A DNA stretch of 64,000 bases from Granulicella paludicola (GCF_025685545.1 NZ_JAGSYC010000018.1:119078-183077); one strand, 5' to 3'. Shown: positions 55,355-63,566, numbered from the stretch's first letter. Numbers and translations: made by a program. The notes: generated by a model not told the origin, from the sequence alone.

Positions 55355-57364
55355 CTACTGCTGCTTCTTCAAGACCACCTGGCTAGCTTCATCCGCACCG
55401 ATTACCGCAGACAAACGCTGCACGTCCGCATACTTCGCCGGAGGCAGCGTTACTTCGCGCAACGTATACGTGCGGCTATAGTGCAACGTGCGGCCATGCA
55501 CCACCGTCGAGCTCTGATAGGTCGCGAAACCGAAGTCTTCCTTCACCGGATCGGGGAGTTCATCCACCACGTAGCCTTCAGGCAGCTCGATATCGAACTC
55601 ATCGTTGCCAAGCATCGTCTCGTAGAGGTCGATGTTCACCTTGCGAGGCTTTCGGTCGACACCCAGTTCGTAGCTGCCGAGCACACGCGGCCGCAGCATC
55701 AACAGCGGTCCCGTTGCCGTCGCATAGTGACTGGCCTGTACATCAAACCGCGTAGAGAGGTCTTCGCTGATGGCGTCGAGGTTGGCTACTTTAATGTTGC
55801 TCAGCGAGACAGCCATCATGTCCTGCCCCGCCACCTTACGGAGAAACTCTTCCTGGTGCTTGCCGTCATCGCGCATATACTCGCGACGACGTCGGTCGGC
55901 GATATCTCCAAACCGCAGGTCCGTCATCGTGCCCTTTAGAGATCCATCTGCGTTTAGCGAAAACGTAGCCGAGCGCCTCACTCGGTTCAGCTCTGGGCTC
56001 ATCACGGGGATGCGGATCAGCTGGCTTTGACTTCCTTCCACCAGCACGCCATAACTTCCCTGCAAATCGTTCTCCACCTGGCCAAAAGGAGTCTTCTCCC
56101 AGGTTGGGTCGAAGATCAAATATCGCTTACCCGAACTGGTCGTAATCACGCTGTGAAGCTTCGGCGAGTTATACCCTGCGGGCACCTCAATCGCTGCAAC
56201 GACATGATTACCGAGCACGGAGGGATCGTCCGGGTTGATAAAGCCACGGTGAGAATCCACCATGACGAGATCTCCGTGCAAGCCCACGCTTGCAAGCATG
56301 GCAGACAGCAGAGTTGCCTTGTCCTTGCAGTCACCGTAACGCCCTTTGAAAATGTCTCCCGCAAAATGCGGCTGATTGCCGCCAATGCCGACCTCGATCA
56401 CGAAGTAACGAATCTTCTGCTGGACGAAGTCGCTGATTGCCTCAGCCTTGTCATAGAAATCCGTCTTACCTGCGATGAGTTCCTGAGCTTTGGCCGTAAT
56501 TTCTGGAGTCGGCTGCGCGCGCTCGCGAGCAAGGGCGTCATACCATTGACCAACGCCCTGCCAAGTCCCTTCGCGCGGTTCAGCCAGGCCCGGGCCTGCG
56601 TAGTGGACGGTCATTCGCGCCGATAGCGATTCACCCGCAGGACGCAGCGGCACCTGTTCCAGATCGATAGCAGACTCGTTGTTCATCTCCCAGCGGTAGC
56701 GGCGATCTTCCAGATCGGCGCCCTGCACGGGATCATGGTTTGCCCACGAGGTAGAGTAAGAAAATCCCGGGGGGAGCGTTAGCGTAAAGCTCTGCCGCAT
56801 GCGCGGCATATCGTCCTGAAAGAACCAGTTAGCCTCCGCCACGTAGGGACGTTGCCGCTGTTCGTACTCATAGGCAACGACGCCACCCGGATCACGTCCC
56901 GGCGGTTCTGCGTATCTGGCCTTCTGATCGTCGTAGAGTTCGCCACCCTCCCCAGGATGTCCCAGTTCGAGTAGCTGGTTATCCTTCATGGCATACTCTT
57001 TGCCTGCCGGATCGATGCTCCAGACGTGCATGGAAAGGAGCTTGCTGTCCTTATCGAACCAGACCAGCGGTAAAGCCGCCTCTCGGCCCTGTGGACGCAC
57101 AATCTTCACTACGTTTCGGACGTGCTCCGTTGCCCGGCCATCCACCCCGACCGTGTACGTATGCTCATCGAGCAGTACGACCGCCTTGGTATTTGCCGGT
57201 AACGCAGGCAGTGTCTGGTGCGCCGCCTCGCGTACCCAGTCCGGTACGCTATCGGAGAAAGCATAGGCCCGCACACTGCTCAAAACACATCCCAACATCA
57301 ACGCCGCGCGCCAAAAAACTACGAACGGAAGAGTACCTCGAAACGCTGTTACGCCCTGCCTCAT
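55355..57364 (-). CDS. DUF3857 protein with intact transglutaminase-like domain
   Basis: 669 aa from the ATG at 57364. A hydrophobic leader (VVFWRAALMLGCVLSSVRAYA) precedes the DUF3857 domain (VLLDEHTYTVGVDGRATEHVRNVVKIV). The papain-like transglutaminase core has GRYGDCKDKATLLSAML (Cys near 345), LGNHVVAAIEV (His near 386) and LIFDPTWE (Asp near 417). A beta-rich C-terminal domain follows. These proteins are periplasmic and are often found as tandem pairs in Bacteroidota and Acidobacteriota. The substrate is unknown. Confidence 0.9.
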   Translation of the reverse strand: MRQGVTAFRGTLPFVVFWRAALMLGCVLSSVRAYAFSDSVPDWVREAAHQTLPALPANTKAVVLLDEHTYTVGVDGRATEHVRNVVKIVRPQGREAALPLVWFDKDSKLLSMHVWSIDPAGKEYAMKDNQLLELGHPGEGGELYDDQKARYAEPPGRDPGGVVAYEYEQRQRPYVAEANWFFQDDMPRMRQSFTLTLPPGFSYSTSWANHDPVQGADLEDRRYRWEMNNESAIDLEQVPLRPAGESLSARMTVHYAGPGLAEPREGTWQGVGQWYDALARERAQPTPEITAKAQELIAGKTDFYDKAEAISDFVQQKIRYFVIEVGIGGNQPHFAGDIFKGRYGDCKDKATLLSAMLASVGLHGDLVMVDSHRGFINPDDPSVLGNHVVAAIEVPAGYNSPKLHSVITTSSGKRYLIFDPTWEKTPFGQVENDLQGSYGVLVEGSQSQLIRIPVMSPELNRVRRSATFSLNADGSLKGTMTDLRFGDIADRRRREYMRDDGKHQEEFLRKVAGQDMMAVSLSNIKVANLDAISEDLSTRFDVQASHYATATGPLLMLRPRVLGSYELGVDRKPRKVNIDLYETMLGNDEFDIELPEGYVVDELPDPVKEDFGFATYQSSTVVHGRTLHYSRTYTLREVTLPPAKYADVQRLSAVIGADEASQVVLKKQQ

Positions 57365-57586
57365 GGGGTGAGGACCTTTCTCTGCATCCACGCACAGTCC
57401 TGCTACGTGGGGCCTCACAAATGCAAACTTGAACTTGTGAAGTTTTTATATGGGTAGCCAAGGCCCCTGTGCAAGAGGAAAAACGCTATTCTTTTGATTC
57501 CCAAGATCTTCGGGCGCGGTAGTGCCAATCTGGGCGGTCCAAAAGTACCCACACCCCTCGCCTCGTGCTACCTTTAAGTACGGAGC

Positions 57587-57662
57587 GAGCGGGTAGCTCA
57601 GTCGGTAGAGCATCGCCCTTTTAAGGCGCTGGTCCTGGGTTCGAACCCCAGCCCGCTCACCA
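57587..57662 (+). tRNA. tRNA-Lys(TTT)
   Basis: 76 nt including an encoded CCA. The acceptor strands GAGCGGG and CCCGCTC pair fully. The D arm is TAGCTCAGTCGGTAGAGCA, the anticodon loop CTTTTAA with anticodon TTT, and the T loop TTCGAAC is in a CTGGG/CCCAG stem. It is intact, and element 2 begins shortly after it. Confidence 0.97.
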
Positions 57663-57692
57663 CAAAACCTCTATAAACATTGAACGAAACGA

Positions 57693-57728
57693 ATGGCGGC
57701 CTCCTCAGCGGATGCCGCCATTTCGCTT
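57693..57728 (+). terminator. Terminator of tRNA-Lys
   Basis: ATGGCGGC (57693-57700) pairs with GCCGCCAT (57714-57721), followed by TTTCGCTT. It lies 30 bp after the tRNA 3' end. Confidence 0.75.
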
Positions 57729-57867
57729 GTGTGTCCACTTTGTGTCATTTGCACCGATTCGCACTAAAAAGCACACGGCAACATGTTTGGCCAAACACGC
57801 GAGAGCCTCCCCCATGCACCCACTCAGGAAGAGGCGTAACGACATCAGACTCAGATGTAAAGTTTGA

Positions 57868-58314
57868 TTATTCGACGTCCACTAGGACATCAAGAAAAAC
57901 GCAACTGTACTCTCGTTGAACTTCCCTGTAAGGCCGATAAGAAAGGCGGGCGCTACAAACTGCCACTTGCCTTCCTTTGAACATGACAGGATCACCCGCT
58001 TTCGGGACCATAGACAGGCCCGATAACGGCAAATCAACCAGCTCTTCTTGATCTAAACCGGAGGCGTTAAAGATCTTCATCTGAAATTTCTTGCCGGACT
58101 GCGCGTCTGCGATGGCACGAATGAGAAGCGCCTCAAGAGTATCTGGTGACCGGCGAGCCCTGGCCTGTTCGAGGTGATACCTCGCTAAGCCCATTTGCTC
58201 GATCTTCGCGCTCCGTCGCCGCTCTTCCTTGGCAGCTTGCGCAACGCTGAAGACGGCGTCCTCTGAAGAGAATGGCTCTGGATCGTGGGTGCTCTTTGTG
58301 CGCTCTATTGACAT
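57868..58314 (-). CDS. Hypothetical protein
   Basis: 148 aa. The N-terminus is charged and helical (EERRRSAKIEQMGLARYHLEQARARRSPDTLEALLIRAIADA), and the C-terminus is beta-rich (VMFKGRQVAVCSARLSY, YSCVFLDVLVDVE). No family is recognised. It is the only minus-strand gene at the element's left end and may be a regulator divergent from the HTH operon at 58515. Confidence 0.55.
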   Translation of the reverse strand: MSIERTKSTHDPEPFSSEDAVFSVAQAAKEERRRSAKIEQMGLARYHLEQARARRSPDTLEALLIRAIADAQSGKKFQMKIFNASGLDQEELVDLPLSGLSMVPKAGDPVMFKGRQVAVCSARLSYRPYREVQREYSCVFLDVLVDVE

Positions 58315-58514
58315 CTCCGTGCAACCCTCCTACTCTTAGTTTAACTCGTTGGTACTGCCAACGACCCAGGCTGATCTCAGGGCCGGTGTAGCTGAAACGC
58401 AAACATGCGCTTCGTGCTCCCGGATTTACTGAATCGGCTATTTTCATTTAACCCACAATTCAAAGCTCCAGGTGCATGAGGCGTCTACCTCAACCAAACA
58501 CCTTAGGAGTTCAT

Positions 58515-58748
58515 ATGAAAAAACCGAATAACGAACCTCTGCTTGTCTCCCGCGACGAGGCTGGGCGGCTGCTCAGTCTCTCCCCCAGATCCATCGACTA
58601 CCTCATCAGCGAAGGACGGGTGGCCGCGCGGCGGCTTGGCGGTCGCGTCCTACTCGAAATGAAGGAGGTCGTGCGCGTCGCCAGCGCAGACCTTGATCGC
58701 ATCCGTCCCGCCTCGCCCACAATTAAGGGGAAGGTGAACCATGCCTAA
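58515..58748 (+). CDS. Excisionase-like HTH protein
   Basis: 77 aa with TAGGAG six nt before the ATG. The core SRDEAGRLLSLSPRSIDYLISEGRVAARRLGGRVLLEM is the HTH_17 fold and resembles the protein at 19278-19538 of element 1 (VRSLDYLIAQKRLATIKLGKKIMV). It is probably a regulator or excisionase. The next gene starts 8 bp before its stop. Confidence 0.8.
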   Translation: MKKPNNEPLLVSRDEAGRLLSLSPRSIDYLISEGRVAARRLGGRVLLEMKEVVRVASADLDRIRPASPTIKGKVNHA

Positions 58749-59058
58749 GACCATGACCGAACAACAGTCACTTGAACTAAGTCGCATTCAGGCAGGGTTC
58801 GCGGATCTCATCGTGCGAACCCATGAGGAGGGCAACACAGCCGCGATCCGAATTGAGGAATTGCTCTTGGAGCGCGACCTGAAGCGTATCTGCGCCGAGT
58901 TGGACGGCAATTCCGCAAAGGCAACAGCCCGTAAGTCCAAAGCGAAGTCACCGTCCAATGGTCGCAGTAGTGGCAAAGCTCACGGTGATGCGGTCAAGGC
59001 TGGCCTTGCTAGAGCGAGGAAAGCAGCCGCGAAAAAGAGACCCGCAAAGAAAAAATAA
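58741..59058 (+). CDS. Small protein with Lys/Ala-rich histone H1-like tail
   Basis: 105 aa. The first 60 residues are helical (QQSLELSRIQAGFADLIVRTHEEGNTAAIRIEELLLERDLKRI in pieces). The last 45 are Ala/Lys-rich (KAGLARARKAAAKKRPAKKK), like bacterial histone H1-type tails. It probably binds DNA non-specifically. It overlaps the HTH gene upstream by 8 bp, so the two are coupled. Confidence 0.65.
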   Translation: MPKTMTEQQSLELSRIQAGFADLIVRTHEEGNTAAIRIEELLLERDLKRICAELDGNSAKATARKSKAKSPSNGRSSGKAHGDAVKAGLARARKAAAKKRPAKKK

Positions 59059-59225
59059 GCTTAATCGAATGTGTCCTTTACCGCCGTTATCCTGCACTGG
59101 GTAACGGCGGTCTTTTGCAAAACGCTAGGATGGTCGGCCCGAAAGTGTTAAGTTCGAAATTGAGGGTGCTCAAGCCCTCGATTTCAAGGGCTGATCTGAA
59201 AAGTTTTCAGGTTGGCGGAGAGGAT

Positions 59226-59753
59226 ATGAGTTGTTCAGATGTGACCGGCGCGTTAGCCGGGATGCTACTTGGCGTGAAAGATGGGGAGCGCGAAGCGTTC
59301 CTTGATGATGTAGAGCAGGCGATCACCGCCTCCAAAGAAGCCGGGAAGAAGTTGGGAGCGCACCTCAAGGGGATGCGAGACCAGCTAAAAAAGGTAAAGA
59401 AGTGGTATGAGGTGATCGATGAGGTTGCTCATCTCACCGGCTATACCAGTAGAACCATATTGAATTGGGTCGAGCCTGATAAGGTTCCCCATAGGCTGGC
59501 CGATAAGAGTGAGAAGAAACCATTCGATAAGCAGAATGAACTTCGCTTGATGGCCTCGCGCTTGAATGCTAATCATGCTTTGGATAAAGCTGCTGTGGCC
59601 GATCTCACGTATCGGGCTATGGAACAAGCCGATATCGCGGATGGCCCGGATGGGGATAGCGAGGCTATCGGATATCTGACGAGTCTTATAGAAGCGGTGG
59701 CAGAGCTGCGGGGTATGAGCGTGACCGTCTCAATCGAGGTAGCTCATGGCTAA
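59226..59753 (+). CDS. Hypothetical protein with HTH-like segment
   Basis: 175 aa from the ATG at 59226, preceded by GGAGAGGAT; the frame is open to 59115 without a good site. YEVIDEVAHLTGYTSRTILNWVEPDKVPHRLADK looks like a helix-turn-helix (TGYTSRTILNWV). It overlaps the DUF5131 gene by 8 bp, so the two are probably made together. No family is recognised. Confidence 0.55.
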   Translation: MSCSDVTGALAGMLLGVKDGEREAFLDDVEQAITASKEAGKKLGAHLKGMRDQLKKVKKWYEVIDEVAHLTGYTSRTILNWVEPDKVPHRLADKSEKKPFDKQNELRLMASRLNANHALDKAAVADLTYRAMEQADIADGPDGDSEAIGYLTSLIEAVAELRGMSVTVSIEVAHG

Positions 59754-60672
59754 AGACACGAAGATCAGTTGGTCTCACCATACGGTCAACTGGTGGACAG
59801 GATGTAGCAAGGTATCGGCTGAGTGCAAAAACTGTTATGCGGAGGCCCTAGTCAAGCGTATGGGCCGTTCCTTTGCCGATAGGAAGATGCGTGTCGCGGC
59901 AGCGATGAAGGAAGCCTATGCCTATGATGCCCAAGCCAAAGCTCTCGGAAAGAGAGCCATTGTCTTCACAAACTCTCTGGCTGACTTCTTCGATCCAGCG
60001 GCTGACACAGAGCGCGAGGCGATTTGGGAAGTGATTCGGGAGACGCCGAACCTCTACTGGATGATCCTGACCAAGAGACCTCATCTGATAGCCGAGAGGT
60101 TGCCTAGTGATTGGGGTGAGGGTTGGGACAATGTATGGCTAGGGACTACTTGTGGTTCTAAAAGGCCATATAAGTGTGAGCATACTGGAGCCCTGATGAC
60201 GCCGTTGGATCGCGTGAAGGCCTTACAAGCGATTTCCTGTCGGGTGCGGTTCATCAGTGCTGAACCTCTACTAGAGGACATATCTGATATCGACCTCATC
60301 GGGATTCATTGGATCGCTGCTGGCGGGGAGTCGGGGCCAGAGTGGAACTATGCTGATCGCCGGATGAACATCGCTCATGCTGCGGCAATCTATGACAAGT
60401 GCAAAGCAAGCGGGATAAGGTTTCTGTTCAAACAGGCTAGCCATCAGTTCACAGAACGCGGGATAAACGCCTTGAATCTCTATCTGGCCGAGCAAGCCGG
60501 GGAACGCATCGACTCTAAGACTTGTGAGTTGATTCGAGAGTATCCGACTGAGGCAGATGGAAAGCTCATGGAGTTCAATCCGCCAGGCCCTAACGCCAGA
60601 TTCAGCATGAGCGATTGGCGAGACTACAAAGCGAAAGCTCCTGTCGCAAGGCTGACGATTCTCGGGCAATAG
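59746..60672 (+). CDS. DUF5131 / phage Gp37-Gp68 family protein (radical-SAM-like)
   Basis: 308 aa. The N-terminus has TGCSKVSAECKNCYAEAL, with Cys20, Cys27 and Cys30 in a C-x6-C-x2-C arrangement like a cluster-binding site. FTNSLADFF, MILTKRP, VWLGTTCGSKR, FISAEPLLEDI, HWIAAGGESGPEW and FLFKQASHQF are the other blocks of this family, found in phages and islands and predicted to be a TIM-barrel radical-SAM-type enzyme. It is often paired with a three-Cys-motif partner (TcmP). No TcmP is seen here; the upstream overlapping gene takes its place. Confidence 0.88.
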   Translation: MAKDTKISWSHHTVNWWTGCSKVSAECKNCYAEALVKRMGRSFADRKMRVAAAMKEAYAYDAQAKALGKRAIVFTNSLADFFDPAADTEREAIWEVIRETPNLYWMILTKRPHLIAERLPSDWGEGWDNVWLGTTCGSKRPYKCEHTGALMTPLDRVKALQAISCRVRFISAEPLLEDISDIDLIGIHWIAAGGESGPEWNYADRRMNIAHAAAIYDKCKASGIRFLFKQASHQFTERGINALNLYLAEQAGERIDSKTCELIREYPTEADGKLMEFNPPGPNARFSMSDWRDYKAKAPVARLTILGQ

Positions 60673-60734
60673 CGACGAGGCCAGCCATAGACGGCTGGCC
60701 CCCTTGCCTAAGCATTTGCTTCACTCTTTACGGT

Positions 60735-61022
60735 CTACTTCTTCGCAGCGGACTTCTTCGCGGGAGCAGCGGCGATGGCCTTCATGGCGGCCCAACGTGC
60801 TTTCTGCGCGGCGACGATCCTGGCGCGACCGGCAGCGGACATTTTGCGCTTCGCTGGCTTCGGAGCGGTAACAGGAGCAGGTACGGCATGGGGTGGGCGA
60901 CCACGACCACGGCGAACAGGTGCAACGGAGCCCGTTGATGCTAAAGCGGCGATAGAGACACGAGCAGCTTGAAGGCTAGCTAGTTCCTTATCGATAGCGG
61001 AAATGATGCTTGAGATATCCAT
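60735..61022 (-). CDS. Small AT-hook-like DNA-binding protein
   Basis: 95 aa. An N-terminal helix (MDISSIISAIDKELASLQAAR) is followed by RRGRGRPP, an AT-hook core, and then MSAAGRARIVAAQKARWAAMK and a Lys/Ala-rich tail. The second motif is common in small acidobacterial proteins. It is divergent from the structured RNA promoter at 61120 and may regulate it. Confidence 0.7.
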   Translation of the reverse strand: MDISSIISAIDKELASLQAARVSIAALASTGSVAPVRRGRGRPPHAVPAPVTAPKPAKRKMSAAGRARIVAAQKARWAAMKAIAAAPAKKSAAKK

Positions 61023-61119
61023 ACATAGAGTCTAGTCGAGGCAGACTCTAGCCAAAGTTATGAAAATTGAGCTAACAATAAAAATAATTCACCTATTCAT
61101 CAGTTTTACCTACAAATTT

Positions 61120-61148
61120 TTGCTTTTATCTGCGAAATATGCTATATT
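61120..61148 (+). promoter_or_regulatory. Sigma-70-type promoter of the structured RNA
   Basis: TTGCTT (61120-61125), a 17-nt spacer and TATATT (61143-61148), with TGC directly before the -10 hexamer (extended -10). The surrounding 60 bp are AT-rich. Start of transcription is predicted near 61155, right at the first pairing segment of the RNA. Confidence 0.7.
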
Positions 61149-61154
61149 AAGAGT

Positions 61155-61740
61155 AGTAGAGGTTAAAACACCACGTAATTGATTGGACTCCGGTAAGTAT
61201 TAGCCGAGAGCGTGATCAGGCGATAGCGATCTCCTCTACATTGGACCTATATGCAGAATCCTTAACTGGGTTTTAAGGTCACCAGAAAGCAGCTTGAAGG
61301 GCGAATAAAGCAGCAAGCGAAGCGACTGGAGCATGGATAGAGGTTGCGGGTTAAACGAACTGATTAGGGTGCTTGCTAGCCGCCAGTTCGAAACCTGACT
61401 CAAACAGATAAAGCACAGACAAGCTGAATCTGGCATCGCAACAGAGGGCTACGAGAGTGGTCAATATGCAACCGATGTAGAGTTTCCCATACCTATCCAC
61501 GGTGCTATATCCGTTCCAGCCCAAGCATATAACGGGCCTAATCGTTAGACGTGGATTCAGGGAGCGAGGTTTGCGCTGCTCATACGGTACTTATACGGAG
61601 ACCAGGTAGATACTCTTCTAGCTCATGGATAGCTAGAGGTGTGTCTACTCACCAATACTTACCGGAGATGATTGATTGCCTTTAGGAATCTAATAGCGCC
61701 ATACTGAGTCCGGCCAGATACACATCTTCTTTATCAAGCC
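61155..61740 (+). ncRNA. Candidate large structured RNA (unassigned family)
   Basis: No reading frame fills this stretch. CTCCGGTAAGTATT (61188-61201) is perfectly complementary to AATACTTACCGGAG (61654-61667), a 14-bp stem closing 452 nt. Nested helices: CCTTAA/TTAAGG (61260-61278), CCAG/CTGG around GCTTG/CAAGC (61282-61329), AGGTT/AACCT stacked on CGAACTG/CAGTTCG (61341-61396), CAGAT/ATCTG (61405-61432), CATCG/CGATG (61434-61477), ATCCACG/CGTGGAT around CCGTT/AACGG (61495-61556) and a long hairpin GTAGATAC...GTGTCTAC around TCTAGCT/AGCTAGA (61606-61648). A possible pseudoknot is GTAGAGG (61156-61162)/CCTCTAC (61233-61239). I see no group I or II intron core and no reverse transcriptase nearby. 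The 3' end is not certain. It may be free-standing or a leader of the gene at 61762. Confidence 0.65.
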
Positions 61741-61761
61741 CCTTATGGGAAAGGTACACAT

Positions 61762-61926
61762 ATGCCATCACCAACAGAGATCGACAACGCTCGTACACCA
61801 GCAGGTGGCTGGACTAAGGCAACATTAACAGCTTGGGGCGTTGCATGGCCGCCGCCGAAAGGTTGGAAGCACAAGCTGATAGAAGAGTATGATAACAATG
61901 CCTCATCATCCAATGGCACCCCGTAA
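61762..61926 (+). CDS. Small conserved-looking protein (54 aa)
   Basis: Starts with ATG 7 nt after AAAGG. The sequence has ARTPAGGWTKATLTAWGVAWPPPKGWKHKL in two parts: a GGWT motif, a helix and a WPPPKGW motif. I have the impression of a small phage/island family with this 'RTP.GGWTKATL..WGV.WPPPKGWK' pattern but cannot name it. It lies just after the structured RNA and could be its coding part. Confidence 0.6.
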   Translation: MPSPTEIDNARTPAGGWTKATLTAWGVAWPPPKGWKHKLIEEYDNNASSSNGTP

Positions 61927-62194
61927 CGGAGGTGCTTTTCTATTGGAGCTATGTAATTCGTTCGATGCACCCTCACCACAACATCTTTTTTAGCCAGCCT
62001 CGATACATCGTATTCACGACTAGCAAGATATCCAAAATCGTTCGCTAATGCGTAAATATTTTTCTTAGAAAACGCTAAATTGCATTTTCCAACCTATACT
62101 AGTTACCCATTAGATAGGCAAGTCACGCCGATCTCTTGCTTTTGAACTCCCTCGATGAGTCTGCAAGTATTCCAGACCTCTGAGGAGAGTTCAC
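61927..62194. other. Gene-free AT-rich interval upstream of the HNH gene
   Basis: 270 bp without a gene, AT-rich, probably the promoter of the HNH operon. I see no strong repeat in it. Confidence 0.35.
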
Positions 62195-62860
62195 ATGTTT
62201 ACCAATCAAGACATCATCAACCCCGATGTCAGCGCAGCTTCTATCATTCGTTTTATCAGCAAGGTTATCGTTCAAGACAACGGTTGCTGGCATCTCACCA
62301 ATTCAACTTTCACAAATGGGTATGCGTCCTTCAAGGCCGAAATAGGCAATGGGTATGCACATCGATTCAGCTTTGGCACTTTTGTTGACGAGCTTGATCC
62401 AGCTCTCCAGGTCCAGCATCATTGCCCTGGGGTAAAGGGTGGAAACAAGGCCTGTTGCAATCCGAAGCATTTGAAGCAAGGGACGGCCAAGGCTAATAGC
62501 CAAAGTGCTTTGAAAGCCGGTCTGTACGCAGCTCCCCGGCGTCCATATAAGAAGGCTGCCGACGATGAAATCGCAGCGATCAAAGCAGGATTAGCCAACG
62601 GTGAGTCGTACTATTCCCTGGCGGCCAGATTCGACCGTCGAATTCCTTACATATCCGCAATAGCCAAAGGGAAATTGCATTCGGGTGAACCTCGAAAGCC
62701 GGGTGCACCTCGCAAGCCAACACCGACGCCAACTGCACCATCGGGAGCAGCAGTGACTCCTGACGCCATCACATCCGGCAAGAGACGGACAGTTAATCAG
62801 TATGTGCGTCTGGGTCAACAAATCGCTCGCGAGCGTGATCTCGTTAAGAAGGCTGCCTAA
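62195..62860 (+). CDS. HNH homing-type endonuclease with C-terminal HTH
   Basis: 221 aa with AGGAG 8 nt upstream. The N-terminal 100 residues follow the HNH_3 pattern: NGCWHLTNSTFTNGYASF, AHRFSFGTFV, VQHHCPG, then CCNPKHLKQGTAKAN, giving the catalytic His-His pair and zinc Cys ligands. DDEIAAIKAGLANGESYYSLAARFDRRIPYISAIAKGK is a resolvase-type HTH that probably sets target choice. A Pro/Thr-rich linker and a basic helix end the protein. Such enzymes nick phage or intron-free targets to spread. The next gene starts on its stop codon. Confidence 0.85.
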   Translation: MFTNQDIINPDVSAASIIRFISKVIVQDNGCWHLTNSTFTNGYASFKAEIGNGYAHRFSFGTFVDELDPALQVQHHCPGVKGGNKACCNPKHLKQGTAKANSQSALKAGLYAAPRRPYKKAADDEIAAIKAGLANGESYYSLAARFDRRIPYISAIAKGKLHSGEPRKPGAPRKPTPTPTAPSGAAVTPDAITSGKRRTVNQYVRLGQQIARERDLVKKAA

Positions 62861-63012
62861 TGAGAAACCGCACACTAGAACAACTGCATGATGAGATTCT
62901 TTCGAATGGGCACTTTATCAAGCTGCTCTACCTACGAACTCTGAAGCTCTATGAAGAAGTAATAGCAAAACAAGCTGCACAGTTGAGGGATCATGAAAGC
63001 GAGTCTGCCTAA
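62860..63012 (+). CDS. Small helical protein (50 aa)
   Basis: 50 codons starting on the last base of the HNH stop (TAATG), so translation is coupled. The product is a single amphipathic helix (LEQLHDEILSNGHFIKLLYLRTLKLYEEVIAKQAAQL in pieces) with charged ends. It overlaps the sigma-like gene by 20 bp. No family is recognised; its position suggests a real gene. Confidence 0.55.
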   Translation: MRNRTLEQLHDEILSNGHFIKLLYLRTLKLYEEVIAKQAAQLRDHESESA

Positions 63013-63403
63013 TGATCACTTCTTCTCTCTTTGTGACGCCCGCGATGAAGATGCCAAACAGGATCAATACCTGGCTTTGCTAGAAGCACAGCCTCAATCT
63101 GAGGCTGATGCTCGCGCCATTCTGAAAACTCTGCATCATCGACATGAGCGTGCTCGGCGTAATCGACGCAAGCGTGGTATCCAGCTCGATTTCGATCCTC
63201 CCGCGCCCCAAATCGAACGCTATGAAGAGGTGACACTGGCCATCTCATCTTTATCTGCCGAAGAGGGACTTCTAATAGAGCAGCATGTATTTGAAGAGAT
63301 GAGCTTACGGAGCATTGCCGATCATTCGGGTGTTCCTCGGGAGACCCTTCGCAGACGCTACAACAACATCAAAGCCAAGCTCGCCCTGAAGATTTCACAA
63401 TAA
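62993..63403 (+). CDS. Sigma-70-like protein (region 4 HTH)
   Basis: 136 aa; GAGGG lies before the ATG. The C-terminus LSAEEGLLIEQHVFEEMSLRSIADHSGVPRETLRRRYNNIKAKL is a sigma-70 region 4 helix-turn-helix. The middle is Arg/Lys-rich (HHRHERARRNRRKRG). There is no full region 2, so it may be a phage-type short sigma factor or an anti-repressor. Element 1 has a larger sigma-like protein in a similar context. Confidence 0.65.
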   Translation: MKASLPNDHFFSLCDARDEDAKQDQYLALLEAQPQSEADARAILKTLHHRHERARRNRRKRGIQLDFDPPAPQIERYEEVTLAISSLSAEEGLLIEQHVFEEMSLRSIADHSGVPRETLRRRYNNIKAKLALKISQ

Positions 63404-63566
63404 AAGTGAGCTTGGTTTGGGTCATTAAGCCCTTTTCGAAGCCGTATGGATAGGGACATCTAGCACTTCCCTCCTTAGCAGTCTCCGCTACCACCTGCCG
63501 TCATAACGGCCCTTCCTCAGTGGTCATAGCGCGTAATACAAACCCAGCCTCAAAGAGATTCACCAG

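Noticed and set aside
57663..57867. Second copy of the tRNA-Lys 3' end as an attachment site
   Set aside because: No repeat of the tRNA 3' sequence is visible in this interval or elsewhere in the window.
61155..61740. Group I/II intron or retron RNA
   Set aside because: I find no intron core motifs or domain V, no interrupted gene and no reverse transcriptase nearby.
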